DNA from: Hyperoodon ampullatus
Taxonomy: Eukaryota; Chordata; Mammalia; Artiodactyla; Ziphiidae
Length of the DNA: 64,000 nucleotides
Direction of reading: 5' to 3'
NCBI GenBank assembly: GCA_949752795.1
Contig: OX457057.1
Coordinates: forward strand, 102,699,513-102,763,512
The notes under the pieces are model-generated. The model did no database searches. It had not been told where the DNA came from and worked only from the letters and a program-made list of their open reading frames with translations. How positions within the stretch are numbered: position 1 is the stretch's first letter; each line of letters starts with the position of its first letter. The translations under genes and the position numbers were made by a program. Positions 45,951 through 58,132 of the stretch are shown one piece after another.

Positions 45951-47852
45951 ACAACACCATGTGTACATTTGAGTACTATTTCATCCATACCCATACCCAT
46001 TCATGCATTAGCGAGCTTAAGGGCTTTAGAAGAAAAGGTGAGTGAAAGAGCATTTCCAGCTCATATAAAGGATGGTTTCCACATGAAAGGGCAGAGTGCA
46101 GGTAAAATGGAGAACAGGAACATGAAATACTAATGAAAGATAGCCTTAATCAGGCTCTCTTAACAGAGGGCCACGAGGTTTGTCTTGACATAGAAAATGA
46201 ATATGGGAAAGCTACAGAGTAATGTGATCAGCGGCTGAAGGAACATATGGCATCAGCGTACTGGAGACACCTACTTCCAAAGGCTGAAACGGGGCTGGAG
46301 TAGAGAGGGAGAGTAAGGAATATATGAAATCTACAATATACTACTTTATCCTGTCATTCAAATACACAAGATAAAACTTCACCAAAACTCAGTAAACAGT
46401 ATATTTTAATCTATTTAATTTAATTACTCTGGTGGGCCTACTGACTTATGAAAGTTATACTCCAAAAGCCTAGAAAAGAGGCCACGATCATTTTACATGT
46501 AGAAGTCTAAATCCTTTGTAGTCTTTAAGGTAATTTGAGACACTTTCCAGCAACTTATGCTGTTTTGGCTTTCAATGTCATGAAAAACTAGTATGATTAT
46601 GAAAGATTTTAGGAATAGTGGTAGAGTGCTAAGGGATCTAACAGAGAGGAATCATCCTAAATTCTAACCTAAACCTTCAATAGTTAAACACTGTTTTCCA
46701 GTAAATGTGCTTAGAGAGTGGTTTATTTTTCTCTTCCTTCCTTAGGTACTCTTTCATGGGAGTTTGGTTTCAATAGCTGCGTGAAGTGAGACAGACCTAG
46801 TGCCCTGCAGACTTGACCTCAAAAAAGATGACTTATCCTATATTTTTCCATTTCTCTCCATGCAAATTGCTGCCATTGGGTGAAAATCAATTGTCAGCAG
46901 AGCTGGTTGTCTTTGTTATATCCTAGTCATTGGTTGCATTCATCTGGGCATGTTGTGAATGCCTGCAGGCTGACAGTGTCCACGGGGGGAAGTTAAGGTG
47001 GTGTAGATGGATTAGTACCAAACCCATGCTCTTCGAATGGGGACAGAATAGTTGTACATTTATATGCAAAGTCATGAATCCACATTATTCTTACCTTAAC
47101 ATCTGAAGTCAATGTTATCATGATCTCCAAATATTAATCTGGGGTTTGGGGTTCTCATATCACTTGACAATATGGACACTTAAAGCTGTAGGATTAAAAC
47201 ATTCCCTCTGAAAACTGTATATCAAATATAGATTTTTGATTAATCAAACCTAACTGGCACTAATCACACATGACTTTCACAGAATCTGAAAAATGTTTTC
47301 CAAGGACTTGAGCTGTGGAAAGGCTATGGGGTTCAGTGAGGCCCCTTATAAACAGTCCAGCTCAGAAGACATTCATTAAATGGGCTTCCTCAACATTCAG
47401 GGAGGAGACTAGGCCTGGACATGGGTGTGGTGGCCTGTATCACCATGGAGCCCTAGAGTGGGTGAATTAGAGACAACTTGTTGCCTTCCAGTAAAGGCAG
47501 TCCATTTGGATTAGATGCATATATAAATTATATTAAACTACTTTTGAAAATGGAGTTGTCCAAGGCAAAGGATCCTTAGAAAAGAGCTTAGGAATTGGCA
47601 TGATCAAAAATTTACCTCAGCTAGATCCAGAAACTTGGGTATATGGAAATGCTATTTTGGAATGTATTAGTATTCTTTGGGTTTAGAAGTGGGAGAATGA
47701 ATAGAGAACTTAGTGATGGGGAAGTGAAGAATTATTGCTTGTGTGAGAAGAGAAAGATGGAAATTTTGGAACATCTTCTGAACTGGTCTTTAATTCAACC
47801 TGAAGTTTAATAAGTCAGTTTTTGGCAGAGGAAGTTTGAGAATCAGTTCTTT
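45951..47852. other. Intergenic downstream of TSHB, nothing recognised
   Basis: About 1.9 kb of apparently unique DNA. No splice-flanked coding frame, RNA gene or identifiable repeat was found. Confidence 0.45.
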
Positions 47853-47869
47853 AAAAAGAGTCCCTCTTG

Positions 47870-48078
47870 GGCTTCCCTGGTGGCGCAGTGGTTGAGAGTC
47901 CGCCTGCCGATGCAGGGGACACGGGTTCGTGCCCCAGTACGGGAGGGTCCCGCATGCCGCGGAGCGGCTGGGCCTGTGGGCCATGGCCGCTGAGCCTGCA
48001 CATCTGGAGCCTGTGCTCTGCAACGGGAGAGGCCACAACAGTGAGAGGCCCGCGTACCGCAAAAAAAAAAAAAAAAAA
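47870..48078 (+). mobile_element. CHR-2-like SINE with perfect target duplication
   Basis: Sharp SINE copy (gcttccctggtggcgcagtg, gggacacgggttcgtgcccc) with a long pure A-tail. The 17-base perfect repeat AAAAAGAGTCCCTCTTG flanks it (47853-47869 and 48079-48095). The uninterrupted tail and intact duplication suggest one of the younger insertions in the window. Confidence 0.95.
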
Positions 48079-48289
48079 AAAAAGAGTCCCTCTTGTTTCT
48101 CATTTGACTTTGAAATATAAAAAGTTCTTTCATAACTAAATGGATTTGGGATTGGTGCAGCAGCAATCTCTGCTTTTCTAATGGCCAAACTCTTTAGAAG
48201 TAAGTGAATGTACCAAGATGATATATTGGCAGGTAACAGTGTGATGCTTCCTGATAATAGGAACTTCAAGTAATAAAAATTCTCTTTTA

Positions 48290-50560
48290 GAGGGAATGTA
48301 CCTCAACATAATAATGGTCATACATGCAAGCCCACAGCTAACATCATACCGATGAAAACGTTTTCTCTAAGAAGAGGAACAAGACAAGAATATCCACTCT
48401 TACCAATATATTGGAAGTCTTAGCCAGAACAAGTAGACAAGAAAAAGATAAAAGGCATCCAAATTGGAAGTGAAAATGTAAAATGGTCACTACTGCATGA
48501 TATGATATATAGAAAACCCTAAAGACTCCATCAAAAAACTGTGAGAACTAATAAATGAATTTAGTAAAATTGCAGGATACAAAATCATGTACAGAAATCG
48601 GTTGCATTTATATATACTAGTAATAAACTAACGGAGACATTAACAAAACTATCCTATTTACAATTACATCAAAAATAAATAGGAGGTAAAAGACCTGTAC
48701 ACTGAAAACTATAAGACACTAATGAAAGAACATGAAGAAGACACAAATAAGTGGGAAGACAGTCTGTGCTCATGGATTGGAAAAATTAATATTGTTAAAA
48801 TAAATGTCCATACTACCCAAAGTGATCTACAGATTCAATGCAATCTTTATCAAAATTCCAATGCCATTTTTTACAGAACTAGAACAAATAATTCTAAAAT
48901 TTGTACAGAACCACAAAAGACCTCAAATAGCCAAAACAATCCTGAGAAAGTAGAACAAAGCTGGAGCATCATCAGTCCTGATTTCAAACTATATTACAAA
49001 GCTATAGTAATCAAAACAGTGTGGTATTGGCATTAAAAGAAAGGCACTAAATCAACTGAACAGAATAGAGAGCTCAGAATAAAACCATGCATATATGGTC
49101 AATTAATATACAACAAAAGAGCCAAGACTATACAATGGGGAAAGGACAGTCTCTTCAATAAATGGTGTTGAGAAAACTGGACATCTACATTCAAAAGAAT
49201 GAAACTGGACTGCTTTCTCACACCATATACAAAAATCAACTCAAAATGGATTAAAGACTTAAACGTAAGACCTGAAACCATAAGACTCCTAGAAGAAAAT
49301 GTAGGCAGTATGCTCTTTGACATTGGTATTAGGAATAATTTTTTTCAATCTGTTTCCTCAGACAATGGAAACAAAAGCAAAACTAAATAAACGTCAAACT
49401 AAAAAGCTTCTGCACAGCAAAGGAAACTATCAACAAAATAAAAAGGCAACCTACTAAATGGGAGAAGGTATTTGAAAACAATATATCCCATAAGGGGTTA
49501 ATATCCCAAATATACAAAGACTCATGTAACTTGACATCGAAAAAAAAAAATGAACAGCCTGATTTAAAAAATGGGCAGAGGACCTGAATAGACATTTTTT
49601 CCAAAGAATACATGCAGACAGCCAACAGGTACATGAAAAGATGTACAATATCACTAATCTTCAGGGAAATGCAAATAAAAACCACAATGAGATATCATCT
49701 CACACCTGTTAGAATGGCTATTATCAAAAAGACAACAAATAACAAGGAGAAAAAGGAACGCTTGTACACTGTTGGTGGGGTTAAAAATTGGTGGAGCCAT
49801 TATGGAAAACTGTATGGAGTTTCCTTAAAAAAAAAAAAGGAAAATAGAGCTACCATATGATCCAGCAATTCCACATCTGGATATTTATCTGAAGAAAATG
49901 AAAATATTAACTGGAAAAGAAATATGCACCCCTACGTTCATTGCAGCACTATTTACAATAGCCAAGATTTGGAAACAACCTAGGTGTCCATTGATGGGAT
50001 GAATGGTTAATGATGTGGTAGATATATATAATGGACTACTGCTCAGCAGACAAAAAGGAAATCTTGCCATTTTCGGCAACATGGATGGATGCCGAGTGTA
50101 TTATAAGTGAAAAAGTCAGATGGAGAAAGACTGCCAATCATTGCCATTTGATTTCACTTATATGTGGGAAAAAAAACCCCAAAAAAGCCCATAGAAAAAG
50201 ATAACAGGTAGGTGCTTGCCAGAGGTGGAGGGTGGGGAGGTAGGTGAAATGGATGAAGGGAGTCAAAAGGAAAATACTTCCAGTTATCAAATAAATAAGT
50301 CATGGCGAGGTACAACATGGCGACTGTAGTTAATAATACCGTGTTGCATAGTTGAAAGTTGCTAAGAGAGTAAATCTTAAAAGTTCTCATCAGAAGAAAA
50401 AAATTCTGTAACTATGTGTGATGACAGATGTTACCTGGACTTATTGTGGTGATTATTTTGAAATATTTACAAGTATTGAATCATTATTTTCTACACCTGA
50501 AAGTAATATAATGTATGTCAATTATACCTCAATTTTTAAAATGTTGTTTTTTTATATAAG
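48290..50560 (+). mobile_element. L1, sense, 5' truncated, with old-type 3' end
   Basis: Runs from the ORF2 RT region (gagggaatgtacctcaacat) to the 3' UTR end (gattattttgaaatatttac, tacacctgaaagtaatataa, ttatacctcaatttttaaaa). Readable patches are at 48722-49036 ([17 protein letters not shown]) and 49199-49390 ([20 protein letters not shown]). RT motif FADD is not preserved (about 48500 reads ...tactgcatgatatg...). The 3' end is of L1MA-like type, unlike the younger copies. Confidence 0.85.
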
Positions 50561-50615
50561 AAATTGCCTCTCCCCCCTTTATTGAGCAGCAAGTCTGAGT
50601 TGTTTAAGTAGCAAC

Positions 50616-50706
50616 TCTCTTGCTTCCGCTTTATGGACGCCTTCGCTTCAGTATAAAGCATCCTTGAATGGCTTCTCATCCAAAAAAAAGAAAAAAAAAG
50701 CAAAAG
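50616..50706. repeat. 90-base dispersed direct repeat, copy 1
   Basis: tctcttgcttccgctttatg, then gacgccttcgcttcagtata, then aagcatccttgaatggcttc, then tcatcc and an A-rich stretch ending gcaaaag. It is near-identical to 51446-51535 (two clear substitutions plus A-run differences). Family unknown. Confidence 0.85.
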
Positions 50707-51445
50707 TGCCATAAAAATTCTTATATCATGGTATCTTCCACTCTAGTTCTAATGTTCAGTGTTGGGTTCTTCCTTACCCTCTCATTTCTTTTGGCCAATT
50801 CTTACTTATCTTTTAACACAACTCTGTCTCACTTTCTCTACTTCTTTTACCCTCCTTTCACCTACAATTTTTGCCTAACATCCATGTCCCTTCTTTTGGT
50901 AGCTGCACCTTGATTTTCCTTTGGGGGCTCTCCCCCCATACTTTTCCAAGTCAAATGGTTTGAGTGGAGCTGATGGAGGTAGGCTTGCTACTTAAGCTCA
51001 ACCAAGCCTGACGGATTAAGGTTTGGACATATGACCTAATCTCTTCCAGTAGGAGTCAGTCTCAGGGCTTTAACTGTAACTGTTGGACAAAGAGGAGTGC
51101 TTGGCCTGTTGGGGTTTCTAAGCTGCTAGAATGTGAACCTAGAACCACTGCTAGCCATCCTTGGCATCTCCTAGAAACAGCCAGCCTGAGAATAAAGCCA
51201 ACCCAGAGAAGAACAAGAGAGTGAGGAAAGGGAGACCTTCTGATATCAGTAGGTCTAATCTGAAGCCAGCTTCAACCCTTAAAGAAGTCATAACTTTCCT
51301 GTTCTGCTTAAGCTAGAGTTGGGTTTCTGACACTGTTTCAACTGAAAATTACTGATTGATTCAGCATCTTTTCCACTAGTTTCAAAAGATGCTCCTCATC
51401 CCACCCTCCGTTTCCTCCAGGACCTTGCTGTTTCGTCTTCTATCT
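50707..51445. other. Spacer between the two direct repeats, unassigned
   Basis: The part at 50980-51340 (ttaagctcaaccaagcctga, gacctaatctcttccagtag, agaaacagccagcctgagaa) looks like an old interspersed element, but I cannot name it. No gene is seen. Confidence 0.35.
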
Positions 51446-51535
51446 TCTCTTGCTTCCACTTTATGGACTCCTTCGCTTCAGTATAAAGCATCCTTGAATG
51501 GCTTCTCATCCAAAAAAAAAAAAAAAAAGCAAAAG
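51446..51535. repeat. 90-base dispersed direct repeat, copy 2
   Basis: Same order as 50616-50706, with an uninterrupted A-run (51512-51528) before gcaaaag. The sequences flanking the two copies differ. Confidence 0.85.
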
Positions 51536-51625
51536 CAAACAGCTCTCTTTCGACCCTGTGCAACATTATATTTATTTACCCCACTCTCCTTGAATTCTTA
51601 TTCCAGGTTCTTTGTGAAATAGCCC

Positions 51626-51986
51626 TGTCTTGGTCTGTTTGGGCTGCTATAGCAAAATACCACAGATTGGGTAGCTTATAAATGACAAAAATCTATTTCT
51701 CACAGCTCTTCCGGCTGGGAAGTTCAAGGTCATGGTGCCAGCATGGTCATGTTCTGGTGAGAGCTCTTCCCGCTTCATAGCTGGCTCCTTCTTACTGTGT
51801 CCTCACTTGGTGGAAGGGGCAAGGTGTCTCTGTAGGGTTTCTTTCTATAAGAACACTAATCCCATTCATGAGGGTTCCACCCTCATGACCTAGGCACTTC
51901 CCAAAGGCCGCACCTCCTAATACTATCTCAATGGGCATTAGGATTTCAACATATGAATTTTAGGGAGAAACAATCAGACCAGAGCA
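51626..51986 (-). mobile_element. Solo LTR of MaLR type, antisense
   Basis: A TG...CA unit beginning tgtcttggtctgtttgggct, with gctatagcaaaataccacag, atttctcacagctcttccgg, cataggatttcaac-type end and gaattttagggagaaacaat. The 5-base flanks agccc (51621-51625) and agacc (51987-51991) fit a short target duplication with one change. No internal sequence is present. Confidence 0.82.
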
Positions 51987-51999
51987 AGACCCTTACACT

Positions 52000-53560
52000 A
52001 AATATTTACTTCCTTACTTCTCATTCTCTTCCTAACCCATTACAATTTGACTTCCACTCCTATCTCCCCTTGAAACTGTTTTCAGTAAGGTCAACAAAGA
52101 CTTGCTAATAGTCCAATATTCAGGACAAGTTTTAGTCCTGATCTTCCCTGACCTTTCTGCTTCCCTAGAGGGCCCAGTGGAGGTCACATATCTGGAGTCT
52201 CAACGTAATACATTCATGGCATTTATAACCAGTCTTAATGAGGCTGAAGTCAACATTTTCTCCTCTCATGCCTTCATACCCCTTTTCTCTAAGATGACTC
52301 AAAATCTATGCTATGGTGTTTAGCAGGCAACAGTAATATAGTTCTGGACTATACTTCCTTCTGGGAATGTAATTTTCTTGGTGCTGTAGGGGTGAAGGTT
52401 ATAAACTTTGTGAAGGAAGGGCTAGTGTTGTGATAATCTTATGTGTCCTGTTGGCCTTGTGGACACTGTTAAATGTAGAGCATATGAGAAACTTCAATTT
52501 GTATTCATTCAACCTTGGTTGTCCTAAGGAATTACACTCATTGCATTAAAAGACAGTTTAGATGGCAGCTATGGAAGGAATGCAGGTAGCTAAGAGACAC
52601 TCCAGTCTGAGATTAAGAAATGCATGGGGAGTAAAGAATTGTTTGGGCTTTTATCTTACTAGAGTAGGAGATTATAATTTTTAAACTTTATCACTGAGAT
52701 CTTAAATCTGAGAGGTGGCTCATATTGTTCAAATCTGGGCATTACTACTTTTATGTTGCAGATTCCTCAACTACAATTCTAGTCTAGACTTCTTTCCTGA
52801 GCTTCAGAGTCATGTATCCAGTGCCTGTTTATATATCCTCTTGGATGTCCTGTAGTCATCTCCAACTTGCATCAACAGTACAATCTGCTTTTCCTCCTGT
52901 ACACCACTATCTTCCAGCTGCCAAGAAACCTAGGCATGACTCTAGGTTCCTCTTTCCCTCAATTTCTCTTGCATCTGTCTACTACTTCTTGGTAGAATTT
53001 GCATTTCATTAGTTAGAAATCCTCATGACCCTGGCCTTTGCCCTCCAATCATTGTTTATACTAAAGCTGAGTAATCTTTAAAAGGCTGAAATTTGATTTT
53101 GTAAAAATTAATTTGATTAAATCAGTTAATCAAATTAATTTGATTTTGTTTAAAAATTTCACAAGGACCTCTGTACAAACCTAAGACTTCTTAGCACAGT
53201 TTAACAGGGCCCTTTATCAACTCAGTTCTTGACCTTCCCTCTTTGAATGTTTCCATGCTTTCTCTGTTTCAGGGCCTTCTTCATACTGTTCCTCAGTAAT
53301 CCCCTTTTCTTTTCTACCTCTATTTCTTTTTACTTGACTCATTTGTATGGGTTCTTCAGGACTCAGTTTGGTGACCTCAAAATTCAGGAAACCTCTTTCC
53401 TCTGATCATCCTTCCCAAGGCTGAATGGATCCACTCCAGGTTAATGATTATCATAGCATTTACCTCATGGTAATTATACTTGCCTTTTTTCCACTCTAAC
53501 CTCCTTGGGGACAGAGACTTGTCTTGTTCATCTTAGCATATCAGCATTCTTATAAAGGGT
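52000..53560 (+). mobile_element. L2 LINE, sense, decayed
   Basis: ccttgaaactgttttcagta, then aggtcaacaaagacttgcta, then agtcctgatcttccctgacc (52070-52170) match the L2 RT region. Later motifs fit the following L2 parts: ctcttggatgtcctgtagtc (about 52838), agaaacctaggcatgactct (about 52925), cagggccttcttcatactgt (about 53270), ttggggacagagacttgtct (about 53505). The piece at 52200-52770 is less certain. Confidence 0.7.
53106..53140. repeat. Perfect 15-base inverted repeat with 5-base loop
   Basis: Arms AATTAATTTGATTAA (53106-53120) and TTAATCAAATTAATT (53126-53140) around atcag. The direct repeat tttgattttgt also brackets it. AT-rich; may be a mutational product inside L2. Confidence 0.85.
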
Positions 53561-53608
53561 TTTTTCAAGTGTACAAAATAGTAGTTCCAAAACAAAGTAA
53601 GAAAACAA

Positions 53609-53658
53609 TTCTAATATTAGAATGGGTTGCATCTTCTAATATTAGAATGGGTTGCATC
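53609..53658. repeat. 25-base tandem duplication
   Basis: Two perfect 25-base units (ttctaatattagaatgggtt then gcatc), followed by a degenerate partial third (ttagaatgggtctgcatc). Confidence 0.9.
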
Positions 53659-53699
53659 TTAGAATGGGTCTGCATCTGGGCAGAGCAGGCCCAGAGAAA

Positions 53700-55580
53700 A
53701 ATATAGGAACTGTAGCTATGGCTCTTGATATGTAGTCTTTAAATTAAAATAGAATTGGGAAATATATAAAAAACTATTCATTAATTCAGCAAATGAATGT
53801 GTTCAAATAGGTATTTGGTATCATGCAGAAGTATCTTTAGTTATACACAATTACACGTTTGATTTATAATTAACAAAAACTCATAAACATAATAATTGTA
53901 ACAATAGGTAATAATATTCATTAGTGCCAGGCATGCTAGGCACTTTGTTGGTTATTTCTTTTAATTTAATTTAAATTTCTTCTATTTAATATAAGTAAAA
54001 CCATCATAAATTATACAGGACAAAAACAAAAACAACACGAAAATTTTGGAAGTGTTTCTGGCATATTAGCTAAAAACTTTGTGAAATCAGCATAGATTTT
54101 GCTTTGCAACATTCAGGACATATTACTTCTATTCTTCATGTATCCCATGTCCCCAGGAGATAGCCATCTGAATAGTGGATTCCTGAAATGTATTTAGTGG
54201 TTGTTGTTAAAATGAGAAAACCAACAAAATGATTAATAACATTTTGCATTGTAGTCTTTTTACCTTTCAAAAGACACCTACATACAGTGCCTTACAAGTA
54301 CATTTTATAGAAAAAAAAAGTCATGTTGAAAGAAAATAGAAACCATTTGTCTGTCTTAAAATATACCTTAACACAAATTTGATTTTGATGAGGCCAAACT
54401 AAGATGATGTAGTTAAGTGACTAGCTTCAAGCATTCATTAGTGCTCCCTCCTAGGGGTGGGGAAAATGGGGCTGCTGAAATCAAGGGGCTGCCCTTGGGG
54501 CCATGGAAACCACATTTTACCCATGACACGGAGGGGTCTCTTCTTTTTAATCTCTGATAAACTTACTTTAGAAGGGAAAATATGCTATCTCCTTCACTGC
54601 CATCTTTCTAGGAGCCTCATTCTCACCACGCCAAACCTACTGGCACTGCTCACAGGGGAAAGGAGAGCACCTGTCATTGGTGACTGCACGGGTGGTTACA
54701 CTGGCCTCTGTATCAGTGTGTAATTTTACAGGTTGTACTATGGATGACAAAGGAGCTACTCTGGGGAAAAGAGGTGTAATTCGGGTGAAACAATATTAAT
54801 TGAAATATAACTATATGCAATAACTTTGTTAGAGTGTTGTTTTTAAGCCCAGCTCCTATTAGTAACACTATAGAAAGGTTACTACTCTCCTTTTTCACCA
54901 TATTATTTGGGTTGATTGATAGTTAGGCATTTAGATAAGTTGAATGAGTGTGTATAAAGATATAACAGGATTTTAAGATAAATCAAACAAGAAATTCTGG
55001 TACATAGAAAATTTAATTTGAAATAACTTAAAATATTTCATCAAGAAATTTTAATTCTGTGCCTTGGCACCATACATTTAAGAAAATCTTTGGGCCTGAT
55101 CTCAAATTAGTTCAGGTAAACAAATATAATCAAAACTTTATACGTGTGTGTATATATTTGTACACATATATGTATATATGTATGTGTATGTATATACATA
55201 TATATACACACACACATATACATATGTTCAAGTTATATATGTATATATATTCAAGATGCATATGTAGATTCAAGATATATATGTATATAATTCTACCCTC
55301 ACTCAGAGATGAAATTCTCTAATTTTACTCATGGCACATATTTTAGAAAAATTACTCCCAAAAGTCACACTTTAATTACATATGGAACAAATCTCTACTC
55401 TTCCACTTTTAGCTAGACTTCTTTAAGGTTAATTCAGATATAGAATGAAACTCACTTTTGTTGAATCCCAGAAGATTCTGAGCTGGAAGAAACCTAAGTA
55501 TGCCCTTAAGCCTGTTTCCTGTCTTCAGGCAGACAGGTGAAATAAGCCACCAAGAGAGATGGTGGCTTTTTGTTCTTTAC
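53700..55580 (-). other. Unique-looking DNA, possible distal part of TSPAN2 3' UTR
   Basis: Little repeat sequence apart from the microsatellite. A GC-richer patch lies at 54440-54720. In human, TSPAN2 has a long 3' UTR on the opposite strand to TSHB. I cannot fix its end here: several ATTAAA variants on the minus strand exist near 53940-53990. Confidence 0.3.
55140..55290. repeat. Compound (TA/CA/TG)n microsatellite
   Basis: Alternating purine-pyrimidine tracts (tgtgtgtata, acatatatgtatatatgtat, tatatacacacacacata) spread over about 150 bases. The open frame across it is an artefact. Confidence 0.88.
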
Positions 55581-55598
55581 TTAAAAAGCTCTACTTCT

Positions 55599-55933
55599 GG
55601 GGCTTCCCTGGTGGCGCAGTGGTTGAGAGTCCGCCTGCCAATGCAGGAGACAGGGGTTCGGGCCCTGCTCCGGGAGGATCCCACATGCCACGGAGCAACT
55701 GGGCCCGTGCGCCACAGCTGCTGAGCCTGCGCTCTAGGGCCCGAGAGCCACAACTGCTGAAGCCTGTGCTCCTGGAGCCCGTGCTCCGCAACAAGAGAAG
55801 TCACCGCAATGAGAAGCCTGCGCACCGCAATGAAGAGTAGCCCTTGCTCGCCGCAACTAGAGAAAGGCCGCACCCAGCAATGAAGACCCAACGCCGCCAA
55901 TAAAGTTTTATATTTACAAAAAAAAAAAAAAAA
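55599..55933 (+). mobile_element. CHR-type SINE, long form, with perfect target duplication
   Basis: SINE head ggcttccctggtggcgcagt, long body with several gccacaactgctgaagcct-type units, and pure A-tail 55918-55938. The 16-base perfect repeat AAAAAGCTCTACTTCT flanks it (55583-55598 and 55934-55949). Confidence 0.95.
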
Positions 55934-55949
55934 AAAAAGCTCTACTTCT

Positions 55950-57680
55950 CAACTACCAGGGTAGAAACATCTATTTCATGAAGTGAGTTTCTTAAAATAA
56001 TCTTTCTGTTAGCTACAGACACAGCAAAGTAGCCATGCACAATTAAATTTTTGGCTTGCTTCCAGTCTGGCTTTTTTTCTAGAAATCTTCCTCCACAGTT
56101 AGTAGCAGTAGCAAGTATGGCAGGAGAAATGTGGTTCCCTATGGGAGTGAGATTACTTCAAATGGTTACGTGTTCTCAGCAAAATGTTTTGTAAAACTTT
56201 CTCGGAGTGCACACTCTCCTTTAGTGCAGACCCAAAGACTTGTGTTCTCACATGAGTATAAACTTACTTGGGGGTTTCCAAAAGTCCCCCATACTTTCAT
56301 TTTTGTGTGGCCTTTTAAAATGTAATTTTAAAAAATCCATGATTTACTAAATGTACCAAGTTGCTATTTAAAAATGGACGTATATGTCAATTTAGATTGT
56401 AAATTTGGGATTACAATGAAGCATCAAGACCATAAAGAACACAAACATTTTATTTTTATAGGAGACTGCACAGAAGGAACATATTTCTGTTGTGTGTGTA
56501 TTTTTGTTTCCTTAGCTTGTCTCTGTTGTGTGCACAAAACTAGGAGAGGATGTTTTTCTTTATTTTGGTTTGGCTAAGGATGCTCATGATATAGTATATT
56601 TTAAGTGCCAAAAACTGTAGTTCTTAATCTATAAAGAAGAATTCTCTAGGTGAATAAATAAGAAAAATACCAAAAAATTAGGAAAATATGTAAACTCAAG
56701 TTATGAGGTATTTCAAAGATACAGTGCCAGTAAAAATTCTATTTCCCACAATTTGCAACTGCCAGATCTCTTGCTTTAGTCTTTCTATGCTTACATCTGA
56801 AGAAACACAGAAAAGTTGGAGATAAAAGCTCTTTTGTGTATGTGGGGGTTACAGTAGTTCAGAGAAGAGTCAGAAAAGGAAAGTCATAAAGCAATATTTA
56901 AATGTCTTTATATAAGAACAAAAATATTTCCTTAAAAAGTTGTTAAAAGATTTTCTTTCTAGTCCTAAAAACTCTCAGTTTTATAGGGCATGTGATTGTC
57001 TGTGTGACACCTCTTTCCAGAGCAAGATTTTTTTTGTTTTGTTTTGTTTTTTAAATACTAGGAAAGTCTGACTTAGTCAAATTAGATTTTCCAAAAGCTA
57101 TATTTAGTTTTACAGATGTGTTTAGCCCTAAATTCTGGGGAGAGTATGTATATTAAAAAAAATCCCAGGAAACCCTTACACCTAACCCAAACACAGTTAC
57201 TTTTAACACTGCACCATGATCTCTCAATTCCTGTAGCTTATTGCTTCCATAAACTAGAAATCCCTGAATTCTCTGTATCTAACTTCCTATGGCTAGAGTC
57301 TGAGAAACTGACCCACTATCATATTTTTTTCCTAAATAACAAAGTTTTTAAAGTTTATCAAAGGTTTTTGATCTTTTTCTGAGAGTTAAATATGTGTTTC
57401 TCTCACATAACAAGAATCAGGAATTCCCAGAAAACAGATTTCATTATGCATATACCAGAAACATGCAGATCACACATGAATATGCTTCAGTCAACATACA
57501 TAGGCATTCACTCAAGGGGTAAACCAGTAATGAGCCAAACATACATACATGTGCAAATGTACAATTAACAGCAAATTATTTTAGATCCTTCGAATGTCCT
57601 TTGAATATTAAAAATGAGCCAGGAGACAGCTCCTGTGACATTTGTATGCTCTAGATTACAATTTTCATGTAGAAGAAGCT
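55950..57680 (-). other. TSPAN2: Probable TSPAN2 3' UTR
   Basis: Adjoins the TSPAN2 stop codon and shows no repeat I can name and no other coding frame. Minus-strand AATAAA signals lie at 56559-56564 and 56449-56454, about 1.1-1.2 kb from the stop. Either could end a shorter transcript. Confidence 0.55.
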
Positions 57681-57746
57681 TCATATGACATCTCGTGAAT
57701 TTCGTATCGCACAGCAAAGGACCATGCTGAATATCATGCCAAAGAT
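57681..57746 (-). CDS. TSPAN2: TSPAN2, last coding exon (C-terminus of tetraspanin-2)
   Basis: Tetraspanin-2 is a four-pass membrane protein of oligodendrocytes and other cells. On the minus strand the exon starts after acceptor cttctgtttcag and encodes IFGMIFSMVLCCAIRNSRDVI, then TGA (plus-strand tca at 57681-57683). It has 21 codons plus stop. The first ten or so residues are the end of the fourth membrane segment; CC is a typical palmitoylation site, and the rest is the short cytoplasmic tail. This ending matches human TSPAN2 as I remember it. The other exons lie beyond the right edge or were not found between 57747 and 64000. It converges with TSHB, as in human. Confidence 0.93.
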   Translation of the reverse strand: MFGMIFSMVLCCAIRNSRDVI

Positions 57747-58132
57747 CTGAAACAGAAGGAACCACTTATTAATGACTTTCAAATGATGAAAATTGATTTT
57801 AAAAAAGCCAGCAAACTGCTTGCATGATTAATTCAAGTTAACAAATAATTATAACCAATAATTACTGAATATAAGTGGCACTTTTATATGTACTACTTAA
57901 TTATGGCTACTGGTTAAAGACTTCCGATAGCTGCTTAAAATACATTCCTATTTTATTATTGTTAAAAAATAGCAAGACTCCGCTTTAAGAAAAGGACTCT
58001 ATTTCTAGCTTATAGGGCAGTTCTTAATAATTATAAAAGACTGATACACTACTGGTTTTAGAATTTTATATTTCAGGTTAATCCCAAATCTAATTTATAT
58101 ATATAATTTTTTGAAATTCTGAATTTTATTTT
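57747..58132 (-). other. TSPAN2: TSPAN2 last intron, repeat-free part
   Basis: AT-rich intron between the last exon and a large L1. No feature seen. Confidence 0.55.

Noticed and set aside
47790..48269. 159-codon minus-strand open frame near the SINE at 47.9 kb
   Set aside because: Most of it translates the SINE and its A-tail (a run of Phe); not a gene.
55140..55290. Possible small protein across the TA/CA tract
   Set aside because: The frame is a translation of a microsatellite (Tyr/Ile/His runs).
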